Source of the DNA: Hyphomicrobiales bacterium
Lineage (GTDB): Bacteria; Pseudomonadota; Alphaproteobacteria; Rhizobiales; Aestuariivirgaceae
DNA length: 58,061 nucleotides
NCBI GenBank assembly: GCA_025363755.1
Contig: JANYLQ010000059.1
Span: 1 to 58,061, forward strand
Direction of reading: 5' to 3'
The notes beneath the pieces were generated by a model. That model did not search any database and had not been told where the DNA came from. It saw only the letters and a list, made by a program, of their open reading frames with translations. This document shows, piece by piece, positions 7,624 through 17,608 of the stretch. The translations under genes and the position numbers were made by a program. Numbering within the stretch: position 1 is the first letter of the stretch; every line of letters starts with the position of its first letter.

Positions 7624-9129
7624 ATGCGTATCAGCGTGCCTGTTGGCGCCTTTGAGATTTCAAAGGCCAAATTTATCGTCATGGGTTTTGCGGCCTTCAT
7701 GTTGGCTGGTTGCTCCAGCTCCATTGAACGTTTTGCTTCAGACTATTCAAATCCTTCAGATGCGGATCCTGTTTATACTGCTTCAGTTCCGAAAATGAAG
7801 AAAGTCGCATCGCGCCCAATATCTCAGAAATACATTGCACCAAAATATGTGGCTCAAAACGAAGAAGTTATTGTTCAGAGTCCGATTAGCTCTGCTCCAT
7901 TGGTAAAACCAACGGTCCCAGTTTATGATTATACCAAGGCTTATAAGTCTCCAAAACTTGCCTACAATAATGTGCCAGCCCAACCAAATTATGCGGCACC
8001 CGCCTACAAAGCACCTGTTTACAAACAGCCAAATTTCGCTGCACCAGCCGAAGAGACTATCGCTGATTCAACACCAGACGTGCAAGCGCCAGTCTATAAA
8101 CAAGCCGCTGTCAGTAGCGCTAAACCGAAATTCATCTACAAGCAGCCAATGACAGTTGCATCAGGAGCCACTGTAACTGTAGGCCCCGGCATGACAGTTT
8201 ACGGCATTGCCAAAGCCAATCATATGAGCGTTCAGCAACTGGCTGAAGCAAACCGTATGAAAGCGCCTTACACAGTATCTCAGGGCCAACAGTTGCGCAT
8301 TCCTGGCGCACATATGGCTGCCATGCCCGAAACAGTGAAACCGAAATCCGTTTCATTGGCTGAAGAAGAGCAAACCTCAACTCCTGTAACTAAACCGACC
8401 AGAGCAGGCGGTTCATATACTGTGGCATCGGGAGACACACTGTTTTCAATCGGCCGCAAATATAGCGTTTCACCATACACCATCGCTGATCTCAACAAAT
8501 TGCCACACAACAAAGCTTTAGCCCTCGGTCAATCCCTCAAGATTCCCGCCAGCGCAAACGCTTCAGTGGCTCAATCAGACGCGCCACAGCAGGAAGACGC
8601 AAACACAAACGATGCTTCCTCTGCGCAAGTTGCAACGGCTGAAATTCCGACCAAAAAGCCAGGTGCTTTGACACTTCCAAGGGAAACAGCAACTGAGCAG
8701 GTTGCGACTGCTCCAATGCCGATTGATGCTGGATCTAACTTAGCGCTGCGTTGGCCGCTTAAAGGTAAAGTTATTTCAGCATTCGGCGCAAAGCCAAATG
8801 GTTTAAAGAATGAAGGCATCAATATTGCTGTACCGGAAGGCACAAACATTCAAGCAGCTGAAGGTGGTGTCGTTGCCTATGCTGGCAATGAACTTAAAGG
8901 ATATGGCAATCTTGTTCTCGTGCGCCATGCTGGTGGTTATGTAACGGCCTATGCTCATGCTTCACAACTGCTCGTGAAGCGCGGCGACACCGTCAAACGC
9001 GGCGACGTCATCGCCAAAGCTGGTCAAACCGGCGCTGTGCAAAGCCCACAATTACACTTTGAAGTTCGCAAGGGTGCAACAGCACTTGATCCGAACAAGT
9101 TCCTGACGTCGTCAACCGCGTCAAACTAA
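7624..9129 (+). CDS. LysM/M23 (LytM, NlpD-like) lipoprotein, degenerate peptidase
   Basis: An envelope protein of about 501 aa. The N-terminus has a hydrophobic stretch ending in the lipobox LAGC, so it is probably a lipoprotein. A long Pro/Tyr/Lys-rich linker (about 50-175) follows, then two LysM modules (about 180-220 and 258-305) and a C-terminal M23 domain. In the M23 domain the H-x-x-x-D pair of active LytM enzymes is replaced (NEGINIAVPEG). The first His of H-x-H is Gln (PQLHFEVR). Most zinc ligands are therefore missing, as in NlpD and EnvC, which activate amidases rather than cut peptidoglycan. I choose ATG 7624 over GTG 7618 because GGAG (7611-7614) is 9 nt from the ATG but only 3 nt from the GTG. 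A terminator follows the stop. Confidence 0.88.
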   Translation: MRISVPVGAFEISKAKFIVMGFAAFMLAGCSSSIERFASDYSNPSDADPVYTASVPKMKKVASRPISQKYIAPKYVAQNEEVIVQSPISSAPLVKPTVPVYDYTKAYKSPKLAYNNVPAQPNYAAPAYKAPVYKQPNFAAPAEETIADSTPDVQAPVYKQAAVSSAKPKFIYKQPMTVASGATVTVGPGMTVYGIAKANHMSVQQLAEANRMKAPYTVSQGQQLRIPGAHMAAMPETVKPKSVSLAEEEQTSTPVTKPTRAGGSYTVASGDTLFSIGRKYSVSPYTIADLNKLPHNKALALGQSLKIPASANASVAQSDAPQQEDANTNDASSAQVATAEIPTKKPGALTLPRETATEQVATAPMPIDAGSNLALRWPLKGKVISAFGAKPNGLKNEGINIAVPEGTNIQAAEGGVVAYAGNELKGYGNLVLVRHAGGYVTAYAHASQLLVKRGDTVKRGDVIAKAGQTGAVQSPQLHFEVRKGATALDPNKFLTSSTASN

Positions 9130-9156
9130 AAGCACATCGATCCCCTGCAAGGGTAG

Positions 9157-9184
9157 CCTGGGCGTCACCGCCCGGGTTTCTTTT
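9157..9184 (+). terminator. Rho-independent terminator after the LytM gene
   Basis: Stem CCTGGGCG / CGCCCGGG (one G-T pair) with a TCAC loop is followed by TTTCTTTT. It lies 27 nt after the stop at 9129 and overlaps the last bases of the convergent lexA gene. Confidence 0.8.
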
Positions 9185-9896
9185 ATTGATACCTTCGCAA
9201 AAGCCCCACCAGTTTGCCTTGAACCCGCACCCGGTCTGGTCCAAAAATACGCGTTTCATAAGCTGGGTTTGCAGCCTCAAGTGCGATGGAAACCCCTTTA
9301 CGCCGCAAGCGCTTCAAGGTGGCCTCTTCGTCGTCAACCAATGCTACGATAATATCGCCATTGTTAGCTACATCACCTTTGCGGATCACAACTGTATCGC
9401 CGTCAAAGATACCAGCTTCAATCATCGAATCGCCTTTAACCTCCAAGGCAAAGTGCTCTCCACCCCCAAGCATCTCAGGAGGCACCATCACATTAGCTGT
9501 ATGATCCTGAATAGCCGAAATCGGAACACCCGCTGCGATGCGCCCCATCATGGGAATTGAAGCTGCACGGTAACCACCATCATTATTAGCGGAAGGTGCG
9601 GAGTTAGTTCCCTTGCCTAAAGAACCCTCAATCACATTCGGAGTGAAGCCAGACTTCTTCATCGTTAAGCTAGGTGTATGCGAGTCCGGCAATTTGATGA
9701 CTTCAAGCGCACGCGCCCGGTTTGGCATACGTTTTAAAAATCCGCGCTCCTCCAAGGCAACAATCAATCGGTGCACACCAGACTTAGACTGCAGGTTCAG
9801 AGCTTCTTTCATCTCTTCAAAAGACGGCGGCACACCTTCTTCCTTCAAGCGTTCGTTGATGAACAACAAGAGTTCGAGCTGTTTACGAGTAAGCAT
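9183..9896 (-). CDS. lexA: LexA SOS repressor
   Basis: Represses SOS genes and self-cleaves when stimulated by RecA-ssDNA. The 238-aa protein starts [17 protein letters not shown]. The N-terminal winged-helix DNA-binding domain spans about residues 1-65, with a linker to about 120 and a C-terminal S24 peptidase domain. The Ala-Gly scissile bond is in AAGVPIS, the catalytic Ser in KGDSMIEAG and the Lys in EEATLKRL. The frame is open upstream to 9944, but ATG 9896 gives the canonical N-terminus. It lies downstream of moeA on the same strand with a 168-nt gap holding its own promoter and an SOS box, so it is autoregulated. Confidence 0.96.
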   Translation of the reverse strand: MLTRKQLELLLFINERLKEEGVPPSFEEMKEALNLQSKSGVHRLIVALEERGFLKRMPNRARALEVIKLPDSHTPSLTMKKSGFTPNVIEGSLGKGTNSAPSANNDGGYRAASIPMMGRIAAGVPISAIQDHTANVMVPPEMLGGGEHFALEVKGDSMIEAGIFDGDTVVIRKGDVANNGDIIVALVDDEEATLKRLRRKGVSIALEAANPAYETRIFGPDRVRVQGKLVGLLRRYQ

Positions 9897-10017
9897 ATGA
9901 CGTTTTCCTTCGTGAAAGTTCAGAAAATATAGCGATACCATCAACCCTAGGCGATCTTGACTTTCCCAAGAAAAGTCAAAACGCTTACGAGGAGTGAATC
10001 AGAACAAATACAAAACA

Positions 10018-10046
10018 AACATACATGTTCCACTCTCGTTCTGCAA
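10018..10046 (-). promoter_or_regulatory. Predicted sigma-70 promoter of lexA
   Basis: On the minus strand TTGCAG (-35, 10046-10041) and TATGTT (-10, 10023-10018) are separated by exactly 17 nt. The SOS box lies inside the spacer, so bound LexA would block RNA polymerase. The transcript start would be about 115 nt before the lexA ATG. Confidence 0.6.
10027..10041 (-). promoter_or_regulatory. LexA operator (alphaproteobacterial SOS box GTTC-N7-GTTC)
   Basis: On the plus strand the site reads GTTC-CACTCTC-GTTC, a perfect match to the direct-repeat LexA box known from alphaproteobacteria. It sits between the predicted -35 and -10 of lexA, which fits autorepression. No other SOS box was noticed in the window. 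Confidence 0.8.
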
Positions 10047-10064
10047 GTGTATTTGCTATGGACC

Positions 10065-11258
10065 TTAAAAATCCAATAAAATCACAGGCACTAGTGCATC
10101 ATGCGGCACTTCGGGAGCGTTTGGCGGTCGCACAATCAAACAATCCGCATCACGCAAATTGCGTTGCATCGACGAATCTTGTTTTGAAAAAACGTGGACA
10201 GCTCGCGCACCGTCTTCTTCATATCGCAACGTTGCCCGCAAATAATCTTGCCGCTCGTCATTGGCGGGCAGGGCCGCTGCAACCCTCGCCATAACTGGCA
10301 CGTCAGTCATATCTAAACCCAACATCTTACCAATCAAGGGCTTCAAGAATATCCGCGCACAGACCAATGCAGAAACCGGATTGCCAGGAAGACCCAGAAC
10401 AGAAAGTTTGCCCTTCGTTCCAAACATAAGCGGTTTACCAGGTCGCAAAGCGATTTTCCAAAAGCCGATTTTGACTCCAGCACGCCTTAAAGCCTCTTGG
10501 ACATAATCATGATCACCAACCGAGGCTCCTCCGGTGGTCACCAAAATATCGGCGTTCGCGGCTTTTTTGATCGCGGCAATAGTGGCCTTCATATCGTCGC
10601 GCACAATGCCGAGATTCATAACTTCCGCACCCCAAGCTTTCAGCATCGCTGCAAGGGCATGGCTATTCGAAGATAATATTTGATCCGTACGCGGACGATC
10701 CCCCGGCAACACCAACTCGTCGCCCGTCGTAAACAAGACAACACGCGGTCGCTTGCGAACAGAAACAACTGCTGCATTGGCAGCGGCCATCAATCCAATA
10801 TCGCGCGCCGTGACGCGCGTTCCAGCCGAAATCAATACGGCATTCTTTCTAAAGTCCAATCCGCGTGGACGAATATTACGGCCCAGTGCAGGGGACTCGT
10901 GAACGACGAGTTCTTTGCCACTTAACGAAACATTTTCTTGGATAACAATTGTGTCAGCACCCTTGGGCAACGGCGCGCCCGTCAAAATACGAACCGCCTG
11001 ACCTCTTTTGACAGTTCCCTTAAACCGATGACCTGCCGCCGCAATACCAACCAACTTCAGCGGCCCGCCCAAATCTTCATGCCTCGCTGCGTAACCATCC
11101 ATCGCTGAAGATTGAAATGGTGGCTGGTCTCGCTTTGCTTCCAAATCCTTGGCCAGCACACGGCCTATCACATCGTCAAGTTTAATGAACTCAACCCCAA
11201 GCTTTTTACCCGCACCCAGAACTCGTGCCAGCGCTTCATCAACAGGCATCAAAGCCAT
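10065..11258 (-). CDS. moeA: Molybdopterin molybdenumtransferase
   Basis: Inserts molybdenum into adenylylated molybdopterin during molybdenum cofactor synthesis. The 397-aa protein shows SAMDGYA near residue 55, TTGDELV near 190 and VTTGGASVGDHDY near 240, then the C-terminal domain IV. The frame extends to a further Met at 11306, but the ATG at 11258 is 4 nt after the moaC stop, has an AGGCGG site upstream and gives the standard start MALMPVDEAL. It belongs to the trpE-G-D-C-moaC-moeA transcript. lexA follows with its own promoter. Confidence 0.95.
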   Translation of the reverse strand: MALMPVDEALARVLGAGKKLGVEFIKLDDVIGRVLAKDLEAKRDQPPFQSSAMDGYAARHEDLGGPLKLVGIAAAGHRFKGTVKRGQAVRILTGAPLPKGADTIVIQENVSLSGKELVVHESPALGRNIRPRGLDFRKNAVLISAGTRVTARDIGLMAAANAAVVSVRKRPRVVLFTTGDELVLPGDRPRTDQILSSNSHALAAMLKAWGAEVMNLGIVRDDMKATIAAIKKAANADILVTTGGASVGDHDYVQEALRRAGVKIGFWKIALRPGKPLMFGTKGKLSVLGLPGNPVSALVCARIFLKPLIGKMLGLDMTDVPVMARVAAALPANDERQDYLRATLRYEEDGARAVHVFSKQDSSMQRNLRDADCLIVRPPNAPEVPHDALVPVILLDF

Positions 11259-11262
11259 GAAA

Positions 11263-11733
11263 TCAATCCGCCTGAAACAAACCAGACTTGCCGCCTGATT
11301 TTTCAACCACGCGCAAATCTGTAATCTTCATGCCACGGTCGACCGCCTTTAACATGTCATAGATTGTAAGGGAGGCAACAGAACACGCCGTAAGCGCTTC
11401 CATTTCGACACCAGTCTTGCCTTCGACTTTCACAGTGGCTTCAATATCAACAACGCCGTCACCAATTTGAAAATCCACATTCACTTTCGAAATCATCAAA
11501 GGATGACAAAGCGGTATAAGGTCAGACGTTTTCTTCGCGGCCATAATCCCAGCAATCCGCGCTGTGGCCAAAACATCGCCCTTCTTGGCTAATCCATCAC
11601 GCAGCAAAACGACAGTTTCAGCCAGCATTAAAACGCGCGCCCGAGCAGTCGCACTACGCGTTGTCACACCCTTTGCTGATACATCCACCATATGCGCTTG
11701 GCCTTGGTTATCCAGATGCGAAAGCTTGCTCAT
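11263..11733 (-). CDS. moaC: Cyclic pyranopterin monophosphate synthase
   Basis: Converts the MoaA product to cyclic pyranopterin monophosphate, the second half of the first step of molybdenum cofactor synthesis. The 156-aa product begins [19 protein letters not shown] and contains [26 protein letters not shown] and [17 protein letters not shown], all strong MoaC signatures. Its start overlaps the trpC stop by 4 nt (ATGA), which implies translational coupling. moaA is not in the window. Confidence 0.96.
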   Translation of the reverse strand: MSKLSHLDNQGQAHMVDVSAKGVTTRSATARARVLMLAETVVLLRDGLAKKGDVLATARIAGIMAAKKTSDLIPLCHPLMISKVNVDFQIGDGVVDIEATVKVEGKTGVEMEALTACSVASLTIYDMLKAVDRGMKITDLRVVEKSGGKSGLFQAD

Positions 11734-12524
11734 GGCTTCGCCAAAATCTGTTTGGTGGCCAGAGCAACATCATCTTGGCGCATCAGACTTTCACCAATCA
11801 AAAAACTGTTCACACCACTCCGCGCCATTCGGGCTAAATCATGGGCCGTAAATAAGCCGCTCTCGCAAACCACCATACGATCTTTCGGCACCATAGGAGC
11901 CAGAGTTTCAGTCGTCTTGAGCGATGTTTCAAAACTATGCAGATTGCGATTGTTGATGCCGATCATTGGTGATTTCAACAGCAAAGCGCGCTCTAACTCT
12001 GCTTTGTCATGCACTTCAATCAGAACATCCATGCGGTAATGCATCGCCGCATCTTCAAGCTCAGCAGCCAATCCGTCGCTTACCATCGCCATGATGATCA
12101 AAATGCAATCGCCGCCCCAGGCGCGTGCTTCGGCCACTTGATAAGTATCGAGCATAAAATCTTTGCGCAGAGCGGGCAGGACGCAAGCATCCCGCGCCGC
12201 CGCCAAAAACTCAGGTGCACCCATGAATGAAGGGGTATCAGTCAAAACAGAAAGACAAGCGGCCCCACCAGCCTCATAGGCTTTGGCGAGAGAAGGCGGA
12301 TCAAAGTCTTCACGGATCAAACCTTTTGATGGGCTGGCTTTCTTGATCTCAGCAATCAAACCATATTTGCCACTTTGCGCCTTCTTCAGCAAAGCATGGG
12401 CGAAGCCGCGCGCCGGCGAAGCTTTCTTTGCAGCCTCTTCAATTGAACTCAGCGGAAAGCGCTTCTTCGCAACAGTCACTTCGTCGCGTTTGTATTCTGC
12501 AATCTTTTCGAGGATCGTCACCAT
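11730..12524 (-). CDS. trpC: Indole-3-glycerol phosphate synthase
   Basis: Closes the indole ring of CdRP in tryptophan synthesis. The 264-aa TIM-barrel protein has the IGPS signature [16 protein letters not shown] near residue 60, [12 protein letters not shown] near 120, and [12 protein letters not shown] and VVCESGLF further on. It is a stand-alone TrpC without a fused TrpF. Its start overlaps the trpD stop by 1 nt (TAATG), and its stop overlaps moaC by 4 nt. Confidence 0.96.
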   Translation of the reverse strand: MVTILEKIAEYKRDEVTVAKKRFPLSSIEEAAKKASPARGFAHALLKKAQSGKYGLIAEIKKASPSKGLIREDFDPPSLAKAYEAGGAACLSVLTDTPSFMGAPEFLAAARDACVLPALRKDFMLDTYQVAEARAWGGDCILIIMAMVSDGLAAELEDAAMHYRMDVLIEVHDKAELERALLLKSPMIGINNRNLHSFETSLKTTETLAPMVPKDRMVVCESGLFTAHDLARMARSGVNSFLIGESLMRQDDVALATKQILAKP

Positions 12525-13537
12525 TAGCTGTTTGAAACCTCAACCAGCCGGGCTAAAGTTTTGAGTGCGGAGCCAGACTTAATCGCATCCTGCGCCAGCT
12601 TCACGCCAGATTTAATATCATTTGCTTTGCCCGCAACCAACAACGCAGCACCCGCTGTCATTGCCGCGGCATCACTGAAAGCAGAGGGCTGGCCATTCAG
12701 AACGGCGCGCAACGCCTTAGCATTATGCTCAGCTTCGCCACCCTTTAAGTCATCAAACTTCGAGCGCTTTAAACCCGCTTCTTCGGGCGTCAACTCAAAG
12801 TTTCTGATCTCGCCATTCTTCAATTCTGAAATCCAGGTCGTTCCTGTCGGCACAATTTCGTCCATGCCACCCTCGCCATGGCAGATCCAGCACACATCAG
12901 AACCCAAATTCTTCAGAACTTGGGCGAGGGGTTTAACCCAAGCCTTTGAAAATACACCCGTAATCTGCCGCGTCACACCAGCAGGATTGGACAGCGGCCC
13001 CAACAGATTAAATATGGTGCGCGTTCCCAATTCCACTCGCGTCGGCCCCACAAATTTCATGGACGAGTGATGCGCGGGCGCAAACATAAACCCGACGCGC
13101 GCTTCATTGATGCACTCTGTGATCTTTTCGGGTGGCAAATCAATCTTCACACCCAGAGCCATCAAGACATCGGCTGCCCCAGACTTGGACGAAAGCGCGC
13201 GATTGCCATGCTTTGCCACTTTCAATCCTGCCGCCGCCGCAACAATGGCCGCACATGTAGATATGTTGTAAGACCCTGAGGCATCGCCCCCTGTGCCCAC
13301 AATATCTATCGCGTCAGCAGGGGCATCAACCCGCAGCATCTTCTCACGCATCACTTCAACGGCAGATGAAATCTCATCGACTGTTTCACCACGCACCCGC
13401 AGCGCCATTAAGAAACCCGCAATCTGTGAAGGCGTGGCATCACCCGACATCATGATGTTAAACGCTTCACGTGCTTCAGCGCGTGAAAGCGGAACGCCAC
13501 TGGCGGCCTTAGCGATCAACGGTTTCATATCGGCCAT
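12524..13537 (-). CDS. trpD: Anthranilate phosphoribosyltransferase
   Basis: Transfers phosphoribose from PRPP to anthranilate. The 337-aa protein has the PRPP loop [17 protein letters not shown] near residue 80, [21 protein letters not shown], and [20 protein letters not shown]. It overlaps the trpG stop by 1 nt and the trpC start by 1 nt, so translation of trpG-trpD-trpC is coupled. Confidence 0.96.
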   Translation of the reverse strand: MADMKPLIAKAASGVPLSRAEAREAFNIMMSGDATPSQIAGFLMALRVRGETVDEISSAVEVMREKMLRVDAPADAIDIVGTGGDASGSYNISTCAAIVAAAAGLKVAKHGNRALSSKSGAADVLMALGVKIDLPPEKITECINEARVGFMFAPAHHSSMKFVGPTRVELGTRTIFNLLGPLSNPAGVTRQITGVFSKAWVKPLAQVLKNLGSDVCWICHGEGGMDEIVPTGTTWISELKNGEIRNFELTPEEAGLKRSKFDDLKGGEAEHNAKALRAVLNGQPSAFSDAAAMTAGAALLVAGKANDIKSGVKLAQDAIKSGSALKTLARLVEVSNS

Positions 13538-14109
13538 TATTTCGCCCCCGCTTGATCAAGGAAGTTTTTCAAAATCTGGTGACCATGTTCAGACGCGATG
13601 CTTTCAGGATGAAACTGCACGCCATGCACGTTCATGGTCTTGTGTTGCAAGCCCATGATCAGTCCGTCAGTCTCTGCGGTTACTTCCAAACAATCGGGTA
13701 GGGTGGCCCGGTCAACAACCAGCGAATGATATCGCGTTGCCGTAAATTGGTTCGGCACATCTTTGAATACGCCACGCGCGTTGTGCTCAACGCCGGAAGT
13801 TTTGCCGTGCATTTGCGTTGGCGCTCGGACAATTTTGCCTCCAAACGCCTCACCAATTGCCTGTTGTCCCAAACACACGCCAAATATCGGAATCTTGCCT
13901 GCTGCCTGCTTCACCAAATCAACGATGATCCCGGCATCAGCAGGCATGCCAGGACCAGGCGAAATCACAATCGCCGAAGGCCGCGAAGAAATCACCTGGC
14001 CAACACTAATCTTATCATTGCGGTGCACCACAGTGTCAGCACCAAGATCACCCAAAAAGTGAAACAGATTCCACGTAAAGCTGTCATAATTATCAATCAG
14101 AATAATCAT
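13537..14109 (-). CDS. trpG: Anthranilate synthase component II (glutamine amidotransferase)
   Basis: Provides ammonia from glutamine to TrpE. The 190-aa product starts [15 protein letters not shown] and has the catalytic Cys in [16 protein letters not shown] and the His-Glu pair in [16 protein letters not shown] 14109 is chosen over the longer open frame because it overlaps the trpE stop as ATGA and gives the canonical start. TrpE and TrpG are separate proteins here, unlike the fused TrpEG of several rhizobial families. Confidence 0.96.
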   Translation of the reverse strand: MIILIDNYDSFTWNLFHFLGDLGADTVVHRNDKISVGQVISSRPSAIVISPGPGMPADAGIIVDLVKQAAGKIPIFGVCLGQQAIGEAFGGKIVRAPTQMHGKTSGVEHNARGVFKDVPNQFTATRYHSLVVDRATLPDCLEVTAETDGLIMGLQHKTMNVHGVQFHPESIASEHGHQILKNFLDQAGAK

Positions 14110-15623
14110 TGCGCTCTCCCCGCGCGGCCCGCAAAGCGCACGGCCTCTTCGGCGGCACGGAACAAGGCTTTGGCCTTGTTGATGCATTCTTGGTGCTCGT
14201 TTTCAGGTACGCTATCGGCCACCACGCCAGCGCCCGCCTGCACATACATCTTACCATCTTTTACAATAGCGGTGCGGAGAACAATGCAAGTATCCATTTC
14301 ACCATCCGCACCGAAATAGCCCACACATCCGCCATAGATGCCACGCTTGTTCACTTCAAGTTCGTCAATGATCTGCATGGCACGAACCTTAGGCGCACCC
14401 GAAACCGTACCCGCTGGAAAACCCGCCACCATCGCGTCAATCACATCATATTTCGAAGCCAATTTGCCCTCGACATTGGAAACAATGTGCATGACTTGCG
14501 AATAATATTCGAGAATGAATTTATCAGTAACTTTAATTGAGCCTATCTCAGCAACACGCCCAACATCATTGCGGCCCAAATCAAGCAGCATCAAATGTTC
14601 AGCGCGTTCTTTAGGATCAGCGAGCAATTCTTCTGCCAGCGCCTTATCTTCTGTCGGCGTTGCACCGCGACGACGTGTGCCTGCGATTGGTCGAATAGAA
14701 ACCTTACCATCGCGCACTCGTACTAAAATTTCAGGGCTTGAACCGACCACGGCAAATGTATCAAAGTTCAAGTAATATAAAAACGGTGAAGGATTCACGC
14801 GGCGCAAAGCCCGGTAAAGCGAGAAAGGTGGCAGCGCGAATTCAGTTTCAAATCGCTGCGAAAGAACAACCTGAAAAATATCGCCCGCTGCAATATGTTC
14901 TTTCGCTTCGAGCACCATAGCGCGATATTGATCTGGCGAGGTGTTTGACTTAGCCGCTTCAATCATCGGTGCTTCAAGCTCCCGCAGCGCCATATCAATC
15001 GGGCGGTCCAAAGCATCAACCACTTCTGAAAGCCGCTCCACAGCACGCGCATAAGCCGCGCGTGCTGAAACCGTAGCATCGACATAAACCGGCGAGGTCA
15101 CCGTCACCTCATCGCGGACGCTATCAAAAATAGCCATCACAGTGGGCCTAATCATCATGCCGTCGGGCAGCTCAAGAGTATCAGGATTTGGTTCGGCCAA
15201 ATCTTCCATCAAACGCACCATGTCATAACCGAGATAGCCAAACACGCCCGCAGCCATGGGTGGTGCATCTTCGGGCAAGTCAATCCGACTTTCCTTCAAC
15301 AGAGAACGTAAGCTTGAAAGTGGTTCTTCACTCACATCAACAAAGTGGGCATCAGGATCACCAAGCGCTTTGCGGTTAACACTCGCCCGCTTCGATTCTG
15401 TTTTCCAAATAATGTCGGGGTTCATGCCGATAATCGAATAACGCCCGCGAACCGCTCCACCTTCAACAGACTCGAGCAAGAATGAATATCGCGCATTGCG
15501 TGACAGTTTGAGCATGGCTGAAACTGGCGTTTCAAGATCAGCCACAAGCCGCGTTAAAACAACTTGGGGGCGGCCCTGATCGTAAGCCTTGGCAAATACT
15601 TCGTACTCAGGAGATACCAACAT
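14106..15623 (-). CDS. trpE: Anthranilate synthase component I
   Basis: Converts chorismate plus ammonia to anthranilate. The 505-aa protein has the N-terminal allosteric segment SFLLESVEGG (the LLES motif binds feedback tryptophan). It also has the chorismate-binding motifs IAGTRRRGATPTED, LDLGRNDVGRV and AGFPAGTVSGAPKVRAMQII. I use ATG 15623; a TTG at 15629 in frame is an alternative. The gene starts only 12 nt after the ppiD stop. No leader peptide or attenuator is visible, so it is probably transcribed with ppiD and regulated mainly by feedback inhibition. Confidence 0.95.
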   Translation of the reverse strand: MLVSPEYEVFAKAYDQGRPQVVLTRLVADLETPVSAMLKLSRNARYSFLLESVEGGAVRGRYSIIGMNPDIIWKTESKRASVNRKALGDPDAHFVDVSEEPLSSLRSLLKESRIDLPEDAPPMAAGVFGYLGYDMVRLMEDLAEPNPDTLELPDGMMIRPTVMAIFDSVRDEVTVTSPVYVDATVSARAAYARAVERLSEVVDALDRPIDMALRELEAPMIEAAKSNTSPDQYRAMVLEAKEHIAAGDIFQVVLSQRFETEFALPPFSLYRALRRVNPSPFLYYLNFDTFAVVGSSPEILVRVRDGKVSIRPIAGTRRRGATPTEDKALAEELLADPKERAEHLMLLDLGRNDVGRVAEIGSIKVTDKFILEYYSQVMHIVSNVEGKLASKYDVIDAMVAGFPAGTVSGAPKVRAMQIIDELEVNKRGIYGGCVGYFGADGEMDTCIVLRTAIVKDGKMYVQAGAGVVADSVPENEHQECINKAKALFRAAEEAVRFAGRAGRAQ

Positions 15624-15635
15624 GATCAAACAGCC

Positions 15636-17555
15636 TTACTGCGCCTGTTCCGTGTTGGTGTTCTGGCGCCAAAGCGGTTCGTTAATTGTTACGTTCGCAT
15701 TGGCACGCAAAGCTTGAACATAGGATTGGCCGATGTCCTGCGCAAAATTGGCCGCTGAATCAGCTTGCAATTTCTTAATGGTATCAGACGTCGCCATCAT
15801 TGACGGAATCGTATCCTTGGTTACTTGCATCACTCGTGCAGACTTCCCGTCACCTTCCAATGTCCAAGCAAAGCCTTGATCAGGTGCAGCAAACAACGCC
15901 GTCACCGCTGGACCATCAAAATCCGCAGATGCTTCATTGCGCTTGATGCCCGTGGCAGTGTTGACCGATGCCTTGGCCTCTATAGCTAGGCTTTCAATGC
16001 TTGCGCCCGCTTTACCTTTCTCAACAAGCTTTTTGGCTTTTTCGCCAGCAGCACTCCGCATTTTTTCAGCAATGAAATTTTTCTTCACTTCGTCTTTTAC
16101 AGCATCGAGCGGTTTTAACGCCGAAGGAATGACTTGTCGCACTTCATACCAAACAAACCCATCACCAATCGTGAGCGCATCATTATCGAGTCCAACATCG
16201 CTGGCATAAGCTGCTTTCAAAACCTCAGGCTTAGAGGGAACCACTACATCTTTGTTCGTCGGGTCGAGGCCAGCTGCATTCACGGCAGGAATGATCAAAA
16301 GCGGAAGTCCGACATTTTTTGCGATCTCTTCAAACTTCTGCTGTTTACCGCGCGCATCTTCCACATCATTATAAGTAGTCTGAATTTCATCGCGCGCCTT
16401 TTCAAGCTGCAAACGCTTGATGAGCTCAGGCTTGACTTCATCAAGGGTTGATTGTTTTTCAGGAACAACTTTAACGGCTTTCAACAGCGCAATCGCCAAA
16501 CTTCCTTCAACCGGGTCGCTCACTGCGCCTTCTTTCAAAGCGAAAGCAGCGTCAGCAATTTTCCCGTCCAGAAAATCACCCTTGGTTTGGTCTTTCAAAA
16601 GAATATCAGCTTCTTTGGCACCCATCTCAGTGGCGATCTTCATAATATCTTCGCCGCCAGCAATCCGAGCCTTCGCCTTCTTGGCATCATCCAGTGTTTT
16701 AAACACGAGCTGCAAAATATCGCGGTGTTCTGCGGTGAAGTAGTCTGCTTTGAACCTATCATAGCCAGCCGTAATTTCGTCAGGAGTCAAACTAATCTTG
16801 TCTGCAATATCTGCAGGGTCAACTTTCATTACCGCAATGGAACGATACTCCGGTGCAGTATAAACCGAAGGTGCAGCAGCATAAGCTTTCTTCAATTCTT
16901 CGTCAGTTGGTGGCGTGACATCTGCTTCGGTTGCCGTCACCACAAAATATTTAGCATCGCGAGACTGCCCACCAAATTGCGCCAAAGCCAAATCAAATGT
17001 CTTTGGAAGTTTGATCTCGGTCGCTGCCACGGTTGTGACTGCCGAATGAAGCTGGCCTATACGCTCACGCGCCACTAAGCCTGCTTCAGTCAGTCCATTC
17101 TGACTTAAAAATCTCTGCAATATTGTGGCATCAAATTTACCAGCACTATCTTGAAACGCGCGGTTGCTGCGCAAACTTTCACCAATTGAATTATCCGACA
17201 CCGCCAAATTCAATTTCTCGCGCTGTGCATCAATGGCCACATTGGCAATCAAACTATCCAAAACCTGTTTGTCGAGGCCAAGCTTATGCGCTTCATCAAT
17301 GGTCACGTTCTGTCCAGATTGCTGGGATATCAGCTTTAACTGGCGTTGCAACGTGGCGGTATATTCGGTGGCCAGAATCGTCTTTCCCGCAACTTTCACC
17401 AAGTCTTTCGGGCCCCAGCCAAACCATCCAATAATATTATCCGAGAAACTGGAAGACACATCTTTGATGCCCCAAACACTGAAGCTCAAAACCAAAAGCG
17501 CCATGAGAACTTTAGCGACCCAACCTTTGGCCGCATTGCGCATCGTTTCGAGCAT
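15636..17555 (-). CDS. PpiD-like SurA_N / peptidyl-prolyl isomerase, membrane-anchored
   Basis: A periplasmic folding factor of about 639 aa. The N-terminus has a single membrane anchor (AKVLMALLVLSFSVWGI, about residues 14-32), then a SurA_N-like chaperone region (about 35-190), a parvulin-type rotamase segment (about 230-370) and a C-terminal domain with coiled character. The parvulin part is divergent: the usual A-x-H-I-L is replaced by AEHRDILQLVF, so isomerase activity may be weak. ATG 17555 is chosen because AAAGGA lies 6 nt upstream; the Met at 17561 would abut the RBS. Its position upstream of trpE is typical of this order. Confidence 0.88.
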   Translation of the reverse strand: MLETMRNAAKGWVAKVLMALLVLSFSVWGIKDVSSSFSDNIIGWFGWGPKDLVKVAGKTILATEYTATLQRQLKLISQQSGQNVTIDEAHKLGLDKQVLDSLIANVAIDAQREKLNLAVSDNSIGESLRSNRAFQDSAGKFDATILQRFLSQNGLTEAGLVARERIGQLHSAVTTVAATEIKLPKTFDLALAQFGGQSRDAKYFVVTATEADVTPPTDEELKKAYAAAPSVYTAPEYRSIAVMKVDPADIADKISLTPDEITAGYDRFKADYFTAEHRDILQLVFKTLDDAKKAKARIAGGEDIMKIATEMGAKEADILLKDQTKGDFLDGKIADAAFALKEGAVSDPVEGSLAIALLKAVKVVPEKQSTLDEVKPELIKRLQLEKARDEIQTTYNDVEDARGKQQKFEEIAKNVGLPLLIIPAVNAAGLDPTNKDVVVPSKPEVLKAAYASDVGLDNDALTIGDGFVWYEVRQVIPSALKPLDAVKDEVKKNFIAEKMRSAAGEKAKKLVEKGKAGASIESLAIEAKASVNTATGIKRNEASADFDGPAVTALFAAPDQGFAWTLEGDGKSARVMQVTKDTIPSMMATSDTIKKLQADSAANFAQDIGQSYVQALRANANVTINEPLWRQNTNTEQAQ

Positions 17556-17608
17556 CGTCATTCCTTTCAAGTGTTAGAACATGGGCCAAAAACAAATCGC
17601 CCGAAATC

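Noticed and set aside
14106-15640. trp attenuator or leader peptide before trpE
   Set aside because: Only 12 nt separate the ppiD stop from the trpE start; there is no room for a leader with Trp codons.
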